A stretch of DNA of 33,714 nucleotides, taken from Sphingomonas sp. (GTDB lineage: Bacteria > Pseudomonadota > Alphaproteobacteria > Sphingomonadales > Sphingomonadaceae). Where the stretch lies: assembly GCF_023266535.1 (NCBI RefSeq), contig NZ_JAHFPY010000021.1, forward strand, positions 1 through 33,714. The letters run 5' to 3'. Below the pieces are notes generated by a model, which saw nothing but the letters and a program-made list of their open reading frames with translations, ran no database searches and was not told the origin of the DNA. Shown here piece by piece: positions 1 through 7,334 of the stretch (its first letter is position 1; every line of letters begins with the position of its first letter). The translations under genes were made by a program, and so were the position numbers.

Positions 1-56
1 GCGGCCAGCCGGTCGCGGAGCATGTTGCCGTCGGTGGCTGAGTCTCCTCGGGCCAT
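1..56 (-). CDS. N-terminal fragment of an unidentified gene (runs off the left edge)
   Basis: An open frame starts with ATG at 56 on the minus strand and reads MARGDSATDGNMLRDRLA before leaving the window. A second in-frame ATG lies at 23. A G-rich stretch (GGGGG) sits a few bases upstream of the first ATG. I do not recognise the family from 18 residues. The main clue is context: an SOS-box-like motif lies about 43 bases upstream of the start in a gap of about 80 bases, so the gene may belong to the DNA-damage regulon. It follows the adenosyltransferase gene in the same direction. Both the reading frame and the start are tentative. Confidence 0.4.
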   Translation of the reverse strand, partial: MARGDSATDGNMLRDRLA

Positions 57-99
57 GGCCAGCCCCCTGCCATGATTCAGTCCGCGGGGAAAGTCATCT

Positions 100-114
100 G
101 TTCTATAAATGTTC
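100..114 (-). promoter_or_regulatory. Putative LexA (SOS) box
   Basis: The motif GTTC-TATAAAT-GTTC (GAAC-N7-GAAC on the other strand) exactly fits the direct-repeat LexA box known for alphaproteobacteria. It is AT-rich in a GC-rich region and lies in the intergenic gap between the adenosyltransferase stop (137) and the minus-strand start at 56, where a promoter for the left-edge gene would be expected. Binding is inferred, not shown. Confidence 0.6.
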
Positions 115-136
115 GCTATGGTGGACGAACAGCGCC

Positions 137-700
137 CTAATCGCCGCGAGTCGCCCCAGGCTGCCACAGCACGTCGCCACCCTCTGCCGCGGCCAAATGC
201 CGCGCAGCGACAAACAGATGATCGGACAATCGGTTCAAATAGGCGAGCGCATGGGTGTTGACCGGTTCGGCCTCGTTGAGCGCGACTGCGGCCCGCTCCG
301 CGCGGCGGACGACGCAGCGCGCCTGGTGGATCAGCGCGACGCCCATCGAGCCACCGGGGAGGATGAAGCTGGTCAGCGGAGCCAGCGCCTCGTTCATCGC
401 GTCAATTTCTTCTTCGAGCCGCGTCACCTGCCGCTCGACGATGCGAAGGGCGCCTTCGACCCCGTCGGGCGTGGCGAGATCGGCGCCAAGATCGAACAGC
501 TCGTTCTGGATGGCGCGCAGCTGGCTGACGGTCATGCCGGGCTGCAGTGCGGCGATGGCCACGCCGATCACGCTATTGGCCTCGTCGACTTCGCCGATCG
601 CGGCCATTCGGGCGGAGGATTTGGAGACGCGGCTGCCGTCGACCAGCCCGGCGCTGCCGCCGTCGCCGGTGCGCGTGTAGATTTTGTTGAGCTTGACCAG
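137..700 (-). CDS. pduO: Cob(I)alamin (corrinoid) adenosyltransferase, PduO type, probable CTG start
   Basis: Transfers the 5'-deoxyadenosyl group of ATP to cob(I)alamin to make coenzyme B12; cytosolic. The product (187 aa) shows the PduO-family N-terminal ATP-binding segment KIYTRTGDGGSAGLVDG, a central RRAER motif (within CVVRRAERAAVAL) and NRLSDHLF near the C terminus. The first ATG in frame (607) would remove the ATP-binding loop. Upstream of the conserved region there is no ATG, GTG or TTG before an in-frame TGA, and the codon at the family's usual start (M-V-K-L-N-K) is CTG at 700-698, with TTAGG just before it. The gene starts 4 bases after the HIG1 stop, so the two are probably translationally coupled. 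The family call is firm; the CTG start is an inference. Confidence 0.88.
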   Translation of the reverse strand: MVKLNKIYTRTGDGGSAGLVDGSRVSKSSARMAAIGEVDEANSVIGVAIAALQPGMTVSQLRAIQNELFDLGADLATPDGVEGALRIVERQVTRLEEEIDAMNEALAPLTSFILPGGSMGVALIHQARCVVRRAERAAVALNEAEPVNTHALAYLNRLSDHLFVAARHLAAAEGGDVLWQPGATRGD

Positions 701-704
701 GAGC

Positions 705-908
705 CTAACCCTGACTGCGGGCGAGCCACAGGATCAGGACGACGATCAGGATCGCGATGGCCTGATACATCACCCGCTTCTGCATATAGCCCTGCTGGAC
801 CTCGCCGGTGACGTCCTTGCCCTGGGCCATGGCAATGACGCCGCGAACAAGGACATAGGCGACCGCCGCCATGGCGATCACGAGCAGGATGGTGAGAGGT
901 ATGTTCAT
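705..908 (-). CDS. HIG1-domain small twin-transmembrane protein
   Basis: A 67-aa protein with two hydrophobic helices (about residues 5-27 and 48-63) separated by a short polar loop with QQGYMQKRVMYQ, which matches the conserved Q/R-rich loop of the hypoxia-induced HIG1 family. In eukaryotes this family associates with respiratory-chain complexes; in bacteria the role is mostly undefined. It sits 10 bases after gluQ and 4 bases before the adenosyltransferase start, so it is the middle gene of a three-gene operon. The ATG at 908 is the only sensible start, although the ribosome binding site is weak. Function beyond inner-membrane location cannot be stated. Confidence 0.85.
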   Translation of the reverse strand: MNIPLTILLVIAMAAVAYVLVRGVIAMAQGKDVTGEVQQGYMQKRVMYQAIAILIVVLILWLARSQG

Positions 909-918
909 GGCGGGCTAT

Positions 919-1767
919 CTAGGCTCCGGACAGGCGGAATCCTAGGGGAAGTTGGCCTTCCAGCAACTGGGCAGCGAGGGCCGGTCCATCGACGCCGCTT
1001 TCGCGCATCGCCGCCAGCGTCGGGGCGAGATCGCGCTTGGCCAGCCGGCGCCCGTTCTCGTGCGTGACCAGCGGATGGTGGAGATAGTTGGGCTCGGGCA
1101 GATCGAGCAGGATCTGGAGCAGGCGCTGGGTCGGGGTCGACGGGCGCAGATCCTCACCGCGCACCACCAGATTCACGCCCGAGGCGGCGTCGTCGACCAC
1201 GCAGGCGAGGTGATAGGAGGAGGGCGCGTCCTTCCGCGCCAGGATCGCATCGCCGAAATCGCTCGGCTTGCTGTGGAATCGGTTGCCGTCTTCTTCGATC
1301 CAGCTCGGCAGGCCGGCGATCCGCTGCGCCTTGCCGCTGTCCAGCCGCCAGCAGTGCGGCAACGCCGCGCGGCGTTCGGGATCGTCGGGAAGCGGGCGGC
1401 AGGTGCCTGGATAATGGGTTCCGGCATCGCCGTGCGGCGCAGTCAGCGACTGGGCAATCTCGGCCCGGGTGCAGAAACAGGCATAGACCAACCCTTCGGC
1501 CCTCAGCCGGTCCAGGGCTTGGCTGTAAAGGTGGGTCCGCTCCGACTGGACGATCGGCGCGCCGTCGATGGTCAGCCCAAGCCAGCCGAGATCCTCGAAG
1601 ATGCCGCCGACAAATTCGGGGCGGCAGCGGCCGGGGTCAAGATCCTCGATCCTGAGGCGGAATTTGCCCCCGCTGGCCCGCGCATGGGCATGGCCGATCA
1701 CCGCCGAAAAGGCATGGCCAAGGTGCAGGCGGCCCGACGGCGAGGGGGCGAAACGTGTGACCTTCAG
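919..1767 (-). CDS. gluQ: Glutamyl-Q tRNA(Asp) synthetase, probable CTG start
   Basis: A GluRS paralog lacking the anticodon-binding domain; it charges glutamate onto queuosine in the anticodon of tRNA(Asp). The 282-aa product begins MKVTRFAPSPSGRLHLGHAF and so carries the class I HIGH signature as HLGH (about residues 15-18). A zinc-site-like CFC...C cluster (CFCTRAEI to YPGTCR) follows, then RIEDLDPGR, and AKRD in place of KMSKS near residue 245. The first GTG in frame (1701) would delete the HLGH motif. Reading upstream, the frame meets TGA two codons before CTG (1767-1765), and an ideal AGGAG lies 6-7 bases before that CTG. CTG is therefore the only plausible initiator. It heads the gluQ - HIG1 - pduO operon. 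Confidence 0.92.
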   Translation of the reverse strand: MKVTRFAPSPSGRLHLGHAFSAVIGHAHARASGGKFRLRIEDLDPGRCRPEFVGGIFEDLGWLGLTIDGAPIVQSERTHLYSQALDRLRAEGLVYACFCTRAEIAQSLTAPHGDAGTHYPGTCRPLPDDPERRAALPHCWRLDSGKAQRIAGLPSWIEEDGNRFHSKPSDFGDAILARKDAPSSYHLACVVDDAASGVNLVVRGEDLRPSTPTQRLLQILLDLPEPNYLHHPLVTHENGRRLAKRDLAPTLAAMRESGVDGPALAAQLLEGQLPLGFRLSGA

Positions 1768-1803
1768 GACTCACTCCTTTGAAAAGCCGACAAATCCGGT
1801 ACT

Positions 1804-1933
1804 TGACGGTGATTCGCCACTTGTGGTGTCATGCCACCGTCACCTCGGGTTGGCATCCGGGGTCGCAGACGGAAAGACGGGCTTAGGCTGCCGGTCTCCC
1901 GCCAAGGTTCCGCAGGCCTGGCAAGCCGCGGAA
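1804..1933. other. Intergenic stretch with two inverted repeats (no gene recognised, 1768-1995)
   Basis: Between the divergent gluQ and HNH genes lie about 230 bases with no convincing ORF. Two hairpin-forming repeats stand out. The first is TGACGGTG (1804-1811) paired with CACCGTCA (1835-1842), with CCAC-TT-GTGG inside. The second is TTCCGC-a-GGC (1908-1917) paired with GCC-GCGGAA (1925-1933), a 9-bp stem with one bulge. These could be operators, a structured leader or a small RNA. I recognise no Rfam-type consensus. Confidence 0.4.
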
Positions 1934-1995
1934 TGGTGCGACTAGGCCGGAGGCGCGGCGTTCTTGGCCATAGGAACGCTGGAGAATGTTGCGCC

Positions 1996-2562
1996 GTGTA
2001 CCATCCTGACCTCCTCCGCCATCCGGACTCTTGCCCGGCGTTGGTGCTGAACGCCGACTACACGCCGCTCAGCTACTATCCCCTGTCGCTATGGCCGTGG
2101 CAGACCGCGATCAAGGCGATGTTCCTCGAGCGGGTCGACGTCGTCGCCCATTATGACCGGGAAGTGCACAGCCCGTCGGCGTCCTTGAAGCTGCCGTCGG
2201 TGATTGCGCTGCGCCAATATGTCCGGCCCAACGAATATCCGGCCTTCACCCGGTTCAACCTGTTCCTGCGCGACCGCTTCCGCTGCGTCTATTGCGGGTC
2301 GCACCGCGAGCTGACCTTCGATCATGTCGTGCCGCGGGCCCAGGGCGGTCGGACCAATTGGGAGAATGTCGCCACCGCCTGCGCCCCGTGCAACCTCAAG
2401 AAGGGCGGCCGCACACCGCGCCAGGCCGGCATGCATATCGAGCGCGAGCCGATCCGGCCGACCAGCTGGCAGCTGCAGGACCATGGCAAGAGCTTTCCGC
2501 CCAATTACCTGCACCAGAGCTGGTGCGACTATCTCTACTGGGACGTCGAGCTGGAAGCCTAA
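1996..2562 (+). CDS. HNH endonuclease family protein
   Basis: A 188-aa protein with a classic zinc-bearing HNH nuclease core in its second half: CVYC, then LTFDHVVPRAQGG, NWENV and CAPCNLKKGGRTP. The paired CxxC motifs bind structural zinc, and the DH, N and N residues form the beta-beta-alpha metal active site. The N-terminal part (VLNADYTPLSYYPLSLWPWQTAIKAMFL) is the conserved start of the stand-alone HNH protein common in alphaproteobacteria and cyanobacteria, whose biological substrate is unknown. GTG at 1996 is chosen because conservation begins right after it; the longer frame from 1831 would run through the structured intergenic region. A GGAG lies 11 bases upstream. No restriction or toxin partner is adjacent. 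Confidence 0.85.
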   Translation: MYHPDLLRHPDSCPALVLNADYTPLSYYPLSLWPWQTAIKAMFLERVDVVAHYDREVHSPSASLKLPSVIALRQYVRPNEYPAFTRFNLFLRDRFRCVYCGSHRELTFDHVVPRAQGGRTNWENVATACAPCNLKKGGRTPRQAGMHIEREPIRPTSWQLQDHGKSFPPNYLHQSWCDYLYWDVELEA

Positions 2563-2597
2563 GAAGCCGTTAACCATTTCCGTTTAGCAATGGCGGC

Positions 2598-3152
2598 ATG
2601 CAAATCGACCCGGCTCCGCTGTCCATCCATAGCGAAGGCGCCGCGCGCCTGCTGATCATCGAGCCCAACCGCAGCGCGCTGTCGGTGCTGGCCAAGCGGC
2701 TGGGCGAGGCCGGCTACCGGATCATCGGCTGCGAGAATGCCCAGAACGCCACTGCCGAAATGCTGCGCCTGCCGGTCGACCTGGTGCTGGCAGAACTCAG
2801 GATGGACCACGTCAGCGGGGTCGAACTGACCCGCCTGATCCGCGACGATACGGTGCTGAAGGACACGCCGGTCATCCTCATCACCGGGCGAACCGATAGC
2901 GGCGGCGCGGTCGAGGGGTTCCTCGCCGGGGCCGACGATGTTGTCGCCAAGCCGTTCCATTTCGAAGTGCTGACGGCGCGCATCGCCCGGCGCATCAATC
3001 GCGCCCGGTCGGTCAAGGAATTGCGCATCGACAATGCGACGCTCGACGCCCGCGTCATCACCCGCGCGATCGAGTTAGGCGAAACCCGCGCCGCGCTCCA
3101 GCAGAGCGAGGCCGAACGCCTCCGGCTGCAACAGCTCGTCAGCCGCGACTAG
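2598..3152 (+). CDS. Degenerate response-regulator receiver protein
   Basis: A 184-aa protein with a CheY-like receiver domain (about residues 16-135) and a helical, probably coiled-coil tail (about 140-184, rich in E, R, L and Q), with no DNA-binding or enzymatic output domain. The fold is recognisable from LLIIEPN, VDLVLAEL, TPVILITG (T96) and AKPF (K118). However, the phospho-acceptor Asp is Glu (E66 in LAELRMD), and the acidic pair near residue 22 is reduced to one Glu (EPN instead of DDN). It may therefore be a phosphorylation-independent or constitutively on-like receiver that works by protein interaction. TTAACCAT lies at 2570-2577 just upstream. The 3' end overlaps convergent galU by 14 bases. 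Confidence 0.8.
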   Translation: MQIDPAPLSIHSEGAARLLIIEPNRSALSVLAKRLGEAGYRIIGCENAQNATAEMLRLPVDLVLAELRMDHVSGVELTRLIRDDTVLKDTPVILITGRTDSGGAVEGFLAGADDVVAKPFHFEVLTARIARRINRARSVKELRIDNATLDARVITRAIELGETRAALQQSEAERLRLQQLVSRD

Positions 3153-4002
3153 CGAGAAATTCCTCAATCCTGGGGCGCAGGTCCGCCCGGTCCAGCGCAA
3201 GCGCGAGGTTGGCCAGCACAAAGCCGGCCTTGTCCCCGCAATCGTGCCGCACCGCATCGACCTTGAGCGCATGGAAGGGCTGCTTGCCGATCAGCTGGGC
3301 CATGCCGTCGGTCAGCTGGATCTCGCCGCCGGCGCCGCGTTCGCCCTTGCCCAAAATATCCATCAATTCGGGCTGGAGGATGTAGCGTCCGACGACGCCG
3401 AGCCGCGACGGCGCATCCTCCGGCTTCGGCTTTTCGACCAGGCCGAACACTTCGGTCGCCGTGCCCCTGGTCTCGCCGGGCGTGATGATGCCGTAGCTGC
3501 TGGTCTTGTCGGCCGCGACCTCCTGCGCGCAAATGATGTTGCCGCCCATTTCGGCATAGGCGTCGACCATTTGCTTTAGCGCACCCGGCTGGCCGACCAT
3601 CAGATCGTCGGGCAGCAGCACGGCGAAGGGCTCGTCGCCGACGATGTCGCGCGCGCACCACACGGCATGGCCGAGGCCGAGCGGCTGTTGCTGCCGGACC
3701 GAGACGATTTCGCCGTTCCTGACCTTGGTGGGCGCCAGTGGCTCAAGGCTCTTGCCGGCCTTTTCCATGGTCGCTTCAAGCTCGAAGCTGACGTCGAAAT
3801 AATCGACCAAAGTCGATTTGCCGCGGCCGGTGACGAAGATCATCTGCTCGATACCGGCTTCGCGGGCCTCGTCGACCGCATATTGGATCAGCGGCCGGTC
3901 GACGATCGTCAGCATTTCCTTGGGCATGGTCTTGGTGGCGGGGAGCAGGCGCGTGCCCAGCCCGGCGACCGGGAAGACCGCCTTGCGGATTGGCTTGATC
4001 AA
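3139..4002 (-). CDS. galU: UTP--glucose-1-phosphate uridylyltransferase
   Basis: Makes UDP-glucose from UTP and glucose-1-phosphate for cell-surface polysaccharide and glycolipid synthesis; cytosolic. The 287-aa protein has the nucleotidyltransferase signature AGLGTRLLPATKTMPKEM at residues 13-30, the substrate-binding RPLIQYAVDEA, the metal-site LLPDDL, and late EIQLTDGMA. Its length is normal for bacterial GalU. It starts at ATG 4002, overlapping the stop of the lipoprotein gene by 4 bases (ATGA), so it is the last gene of argH - lipoprotein - galU. Confidence 0.95.
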   Translation of the reverse strand: MIKPIRKAVFPVAGLGTRLLPATKTMPKEMLTIVDRPLIQYAVDEAREAGIEQMIFVTGRGKSTLVDYFDVSFELEATMEKAGKSLEPLAPTKVRNGEIVSVRQQQPLGLGHAVWCARDIVGDEPFAVLLPDDLMVGQPGALKQMVDAYAEMGGNIICAQEVAADKTSSYGIITPGETRGTATEVFGLVEKPKPEDAPSRLGVVGRYILQPELMDILGKGERGAGGEIQLTDGMAQLIGKQPFHALKVDAVRHDCGDKAGFVLANLALALDRADLRPRIEEFLASRG

Positions 4003-4295
4003 TGCGGGACTTCCTGATTGTCGGGGCCGGTGGTGTTTGGCGTCGAGGCGTCGCCATCGGCCGGCGGCAGGTCGAAGCGGTCGGCGGTGCGGACGTCGCC
4101 GCGCTTGTTGAGTTCGTCGACCCGATTGGGCGCGGCCTGGGGCGGCAGGACCAGCAGCTGATCGGCGTCAAGCGGGGCGGCGGCCAGCGCGGGCTTCTGC
4201 GGCAGGCTCTTGCCGGCCTGCGGCTCGAGGTCGGCGGTCCGGCCGCAACCGACCAGCGCGAGGGTCATCAGGGCAATATGGAAACGCTTGGTCAT
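3999..4295 (-). CDS. Small predicted lipoprotein
   Basis: A 98-aa protein with a signal peptide ending in a lipobox (ALVG-C17), followed by a low-complexity Pro/Ala/Asp-rich mature part without a recognisable domain. It should be lipid-anchored in the periplasm. It overlaps argH and galU by ATGA junctions on both sides, so its translation is coupled to both. Small lipoprotein genes after argH are common in proteobacteria, but I cannot assign a function. Confidence 0.7.
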   Translation of the reverse strand: MTKRFHIALMTLALVGCGRTADLEPQAGKSLPQKPALAAAPLDADQLLVLPPQAAPNRVDELNKRGDVRTADRFDLPPADGDASTPNTTGPDNQEVPH

Positions 4296-5674
4296 TGTCC
4301 CTCTCGAGCGGCAATTTCGGCACGCGCCGCGGCGATCGCTTCTCGTACCCGTTCCGGCGCGGTCCCGCCAGCCGAACGGCGCGAAGCGACCGACGCCTCG
4401 ACCGACAGGCGGGGCAGGGCGCCCTCGCCGATGCGAGGATCGATTGCCCGAAGTTCTTCGAGGCTCAATTCGTCGAGCGCCTTGCCGGCTGCCTCGGCCG
4501 TGGCCACGGCACTGCCGGCGATATGATGGGCTTCGCGGAATGGGACATCGGCTTCACTGACCAGCCAGTCGGCCAGATCGGTGGCGGTGGCATGGCCGGC
4601 GGCCGCGGCGGCGCGCATCCGCTCGGGCACGAACTCCAGGTCGGATATCATGCCCGCCATGGCGGCCAGGCTCAGCTCCAGCAGGTCATGTGCGTCGAAC
4701 AAAGGCGGCTTGTCGTCCTGCAGATCCTTGGCATAGGCCAAGGGCAGGCCTTTCAGCAGCACCAGTAGGGCAACCAGGTCGCCGACGATCCGCGCACTAT
4801 GGCCACGGACCAACTCGGCCGCGTCGGGATTTCGCTTGTTGGGCATGATCGACGAGCCGGTTGACCAGGCGTCGGGCAATTTGACGAAGCCGAACGGCTG
4901 CGACGCCCACATGACGATCTCTTCGGCCAGCCGCGACAAATGGACCGAGCAAAGCGCGGCGGCATGGAGATAATCGGCGACGAAGTCGCGGTCGCTGACC
5001 GCGTCGATGCTGTTGGCGGTGGGCTTGTCGAAACCAAGCGCCGCCGCGGTCTGGTCGCGGTCGATCGGGAAGCCGGTGCCGGCCAGCGCTGCGCTGCCCA
5101 GCGGTGACTGGTTCAGCCTTGCCCGGGCATCGGCAAAGCGGCTGCGGTCCCGCACCAGCATTTCGCGATAGGCCAGCAGATGATGGCCGAGCGTCACCGG
5201 CTGGCCCGACTGGAGGTGGGTAAAGCCGGGCATGACGTCGGCTGCATGCTGCTCGGCGCGGGTCAGCAGCACGGACTCGAGCGGGTCGATTCCGCGGATC
5301 GCCTCGTCGATCGAGCGGCGGACGAACAATTTGAAGTCGGTGGCGACCTGGTCGTTGCGCGAGCGGGCGGTGTGAAGCCGGCCGGCGGCATCGCCGATCA
5401 GCTCGCTGAGCCGATGCTCGACATGCATATGAATGTCTTCGAGGGCCGGATCCTCATCGAGCCGGCCGGCCTCGATCTCCGCCGCGATTTGCAGCAGTCC
5501 CTCGTCGATCGCTGCCGCATCCGCGTCCGACAAGATGCCCTGCCGACCCAGCATGGCGGCATGGGCGCGGCTGGCGGCGATGTCCTCGCGCCACAATCGC
5601 TTGTCGACGGCGATCGAGGCATTTATCTCGCGCATCACCTCGGCCGGGCCGCCACCAAAGCGCCCGCCCCACAT
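4292..5674 (-). CDS. argH: Argininosuccinate lyase
   Basis: Splits argininosuccinate into arginine and fumarate, the last step of arginine synthesis. The 460-aa protein has the fumarase/aspartase superfamily signature [12 protein letters not shown] around residues 265-280, plus [14 protein letters not shown] and [16 protein letters not shown]. The start is set at ATG 5674 (MWGGRF), the usual ArgH N terminus; a longer frame to 5731 would overlap the divergent thioredoxin gene. There is no clear Shine-Dalgarno before this ATG, and only 16 bases separate it from the divergent gene, so its promoter must lie inside that gene or the mRNA is nearly leaderless. First gene of argH - lipoprotein - galU. 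Confidence 0.95.
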   Translation of the reverse strand: MWGGRFGGGPAEVMREINASIAVDKRLWREDIAASRAHAAMLGRQGILSDADAAAIDEGLLQIAAEIEAGRLDEDPALEDIHMHVEHRLSELIGDAAGRLHTARSRNDQVATDFKLFVRRSIDEAIRGIDPLESVLLTRAEQHAADVMPGFTHLQSGQPVTLGHHLLAYREMLVRDRSRFADARARLNQSPLGSAALAGTGFPIDRDQTAAALGFDKPTANSIDAVSDRDFVADYLHAAALCSVHLSRLAEEIVMWASQPFGFVKLPDAWSTGSSIMPNKRNPDAAELVRGHSARIVGDLVALLVLLKGLPLAYAKDLQDDKPPLFDAHDLLELSLAAMAGMISDLEFVPERMRAAAAAGHATATDLADWLVSEADVPFREAHHIAGSAVATAEAAGKALDELSLEELRAIDPRIGEGALPRLSVEASVASRRSAGGTAPERVREAIAAARAEIAAREGQ

Positions 5675-5690
5675 TTGATTGGAGTCGCCC

Positions 5691-6266
5691 GTGCGGCTGA
5701 TTGTCACTCTCCTGCTGGCCGCTTCGGCCATTATGATTGCCGGTTGCGATAGGCAAAAGGCCGATGCGCCTCAAGCGCCAGCGGCGGAAAGCCAGGAAGC
5801 CAAGGGCGTCGACCGCAGCCACAAGGGCGAGCCGGCGCCGACCGTCAAGTTCAAGAATCCCGACGGCGGAGACTTCGACCTGGCCAAGTTCAAGGGCTCG
5901 CCGGTGCTGGTCAACCTATGGGCGAGCTGGTGCGCCCCGTGCATCAAGGAACTGCCGACCTTGCAGCAGCTGGAGCAGGCGCAGGCCGACGAAGGCAAGC
6001 TCGGGGTCATCGCGGTTAGCCAGGACATGGCGCCGCAAGGCTCGGTCGAGGCGTTCCTCGGCGAGCGCGACATCGGCCGCTTCGCCGCCTATCACGACGC
6101 CGACATGAAGCTGAGCTCGGCGCTCGGTATCCAGATCATGCCGACCACCATCCTCTACGATGCCGAGGGCAAGGAAGTGTGGCGCTATGTCGGTGACCTC
6201 GACTGGACCGGCGAGGAAGCCAAAAAGCTGCTCAGCGAGTTGCCGACACCGCCCAGTAAAGCCTGA
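5691..6266 (+). CDS. TlpA-family thiol-disulfide oxidoreductase lipoprotein
   Basis: A 191-aa envelope thioredoxin with a signal peptide and lipobox (MIAG-C19), then a TlpA/ResA-type domain: [17 protein letters not shown] with the redox pair Cys-Ala-Pro-Cys, and a later cis-Pro loop [10 protein letters not shown]. Such proteins reduce disulfides in periplasmic clients, often during cytochrome c or copper-site maturation; the client here is unknown. GTG at 5691 is preferred because GGAG sits 6 bases before it and the signal peptide follows at once. The 3' end overlaps the convergent transporter gene by 35 bases. Confidence 0.88.
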   Translation: MRLIVTLLLAASAIMIAGCDRQKADAPQAPAAESQEAKGVDRSHKGEPAPTVKFKNPDGGDFDLAKFKGSPVLVNLWASWCAPCIKELPTLQQLEQAQADEGKLGVIAVSQDMAPQGSVEAFLGERDIGRFAAYHDADMKLSSALGIQIMPTTILYDAEGKEVWRYVGDLDWTGEEAKKLLSELPTPPSKA

Positions 6267-7242
6267 AGCGCCTGAGCAGCCGCCCGTCGATCGCGGCAAG
6301 GCCCAGGGCGATGAGGCCCAGTCCGGCAAAGTCGCGCGGCTCGATCACTTCGTGCAGCACCAGCGAGCCGAGGAAGATCGCGACCGGCGGAACCAGCAGC
6401 GTCACCAGCAGCGCGTTGGTCGCGCCGGCCCGGTCGATCAGACGGAAATAGAGGATATAAGCGAAGGCGCTGCACACCACAGCCAGGGCCACAATCGCTC
6501 CGATCGCCTTCAATGAAGGCATCGCATCAAGCCACGGCCGGTCGATCAGCAGGGCAACCGGCGTCATCATCAGCGCGCCGGCGGTGAGCTGCCCGGTCGT
6601 CACCGAAATCGGCGAGATGCCCATGGCGCGGAAGCGGCGCGCCCACACGCCGGCGAAGGCGTAGCATAGCGCCGCCGCGACGCAGGCCAGCTGGGCAAGC
6701 AAATTGGTGCCGAGCGAGCCGAGCAGCGCCGGGCCGATCATGAGGGTGACCCCGGCAAAGCCGAGCGCGACCCCGGCGAACTTGCGGGGGGTGAGTTTCT
6801 CGTCCTGGGTGAACAGATGCGCGACTACGACGCCCCAGATCGGCGTCGTCGCATTGAGGATGGCGGCGAGGCCGCTGGCAATGTGCGTCTGGCCCCAGCC
6901 GAACAGGACGAACGGGATCGCATTGTTGAACAGTGCCAGCACCAAAATGGCGCTCCAGACCGGCCGCGGCAGGCCGGCCGATTCGCCGCGCCACCACAGG
7001 AACAGCCACATGGCGGCGGCGGCCAGGGACAGGCGCAGCCAGACATAGGTCAGGGGCGCCACTTCCTGCACCGCGATGCGGATGAACAGGAAGGCCGCGC
7101 CCCAGATCAAGGCCATCGCGACCAGGGTCAGCCAGTCGGATCGGTTCATCATCGTCCGGATCACCGGCGGGTCATAGGTTGCCGCCGGCACGCCCGCGTC
7201 CCGCCGGTTGCGGTCAAACAGATCTTCGCTCAGCGTGGCCAT
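6232..7242 (-). CDS. EamA/DMT-family transporter
   Basis: A 336-aa inner-membrane protein with about ten hydrophobic helices in two EamA repeats (the first beginning SDWLTLVAMALIWGAAFLFIR). This is the drug/metabolite exporter superfamily; the substrate cannot be told from sequence. The start is ATG 7242 because AGGAG lies 7 bases upstream. It leaves an unusual polar N-terminal stretch of about 30 residues before the first helix, so an internal start at the ATG-ATG pair (7152/7149) is an alternative, though with a poor ribosome binding site. It lies 92 bases downstream of dapD on the same strand, with an inverted repeat directly before its ribosome binding site. Confidence 0.85.
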   Translation of the reverse strand: MATLSEDLFDRNRRDAGVPAATYDPPVIRTMMNRSDWLTLVAMALIWGAAFLFIRIAVQEVAPLTYVWLRLSLAAAAMWLFLWWRGESAGLPRPVWSAILVLALFNNAIPFVLFGWGQTHIASGLAAILNATTPIWGVVVAHLFTQDEKLTPRKFAGVALGFAGVTLMIGPALLGSLGTNLLAQLACVAAALCYAFAGVWARRFRAMGISPISVTTGQLTAGALMMTPVALLIDRPWLDAMPSLKAIGAIVALAVVCSAFAYILYFRLIDRAGATNALLVTLLVPPVAIFLGSLVLHEVIEPRDFAGLGLIALGLAAIDGRLLRRFRLYWAVSATR

Positions 7243-7254
7243 GGGCAAACTCCT

Positions 7255-7270
7255 AATGCCTTATGGCATT
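7255..7270 (-). promoter_or_regulatory. Inverted repeat next to the EamA ribosome binding site
   Basis: AATGCC-TTAT-GGCATT is a perfect 6-bp inverted repeat with a 4-base centre. On the transporter strand its 3' arm runs straight into AGGAG, the ribosome binding site of the gene starting at 7242. It could be a repressor operator or a small hairpin limiting ribosome access. The regulator is unknown. Confidence 0.5.
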
Positions 7271-7334
7271 TAGGGAATTCTGCCTCTGCGGCCCAACCAA
7301 AGCAGGCCGACTCGCTATTAGGAGACCTTATTGC

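Noticed and set aside
952..1782. Long plus-strand open frame opposite gluQ
   Set aside because: No recognisable motif; low-complexity composition typical of the antisense of a GC-rich gene. gluQ on the other strand has clear class I synthetase motifs.
1768..1995. Cobalamin riboswitch ahead of the gluQ-HIG1-pduO operon
   Set aside because: Tempting because pduO is a B12 gene, but I could not find the B12-box core (GCCACTG with its conserved flanks) or the expected multi-stem layout on the minus strand.
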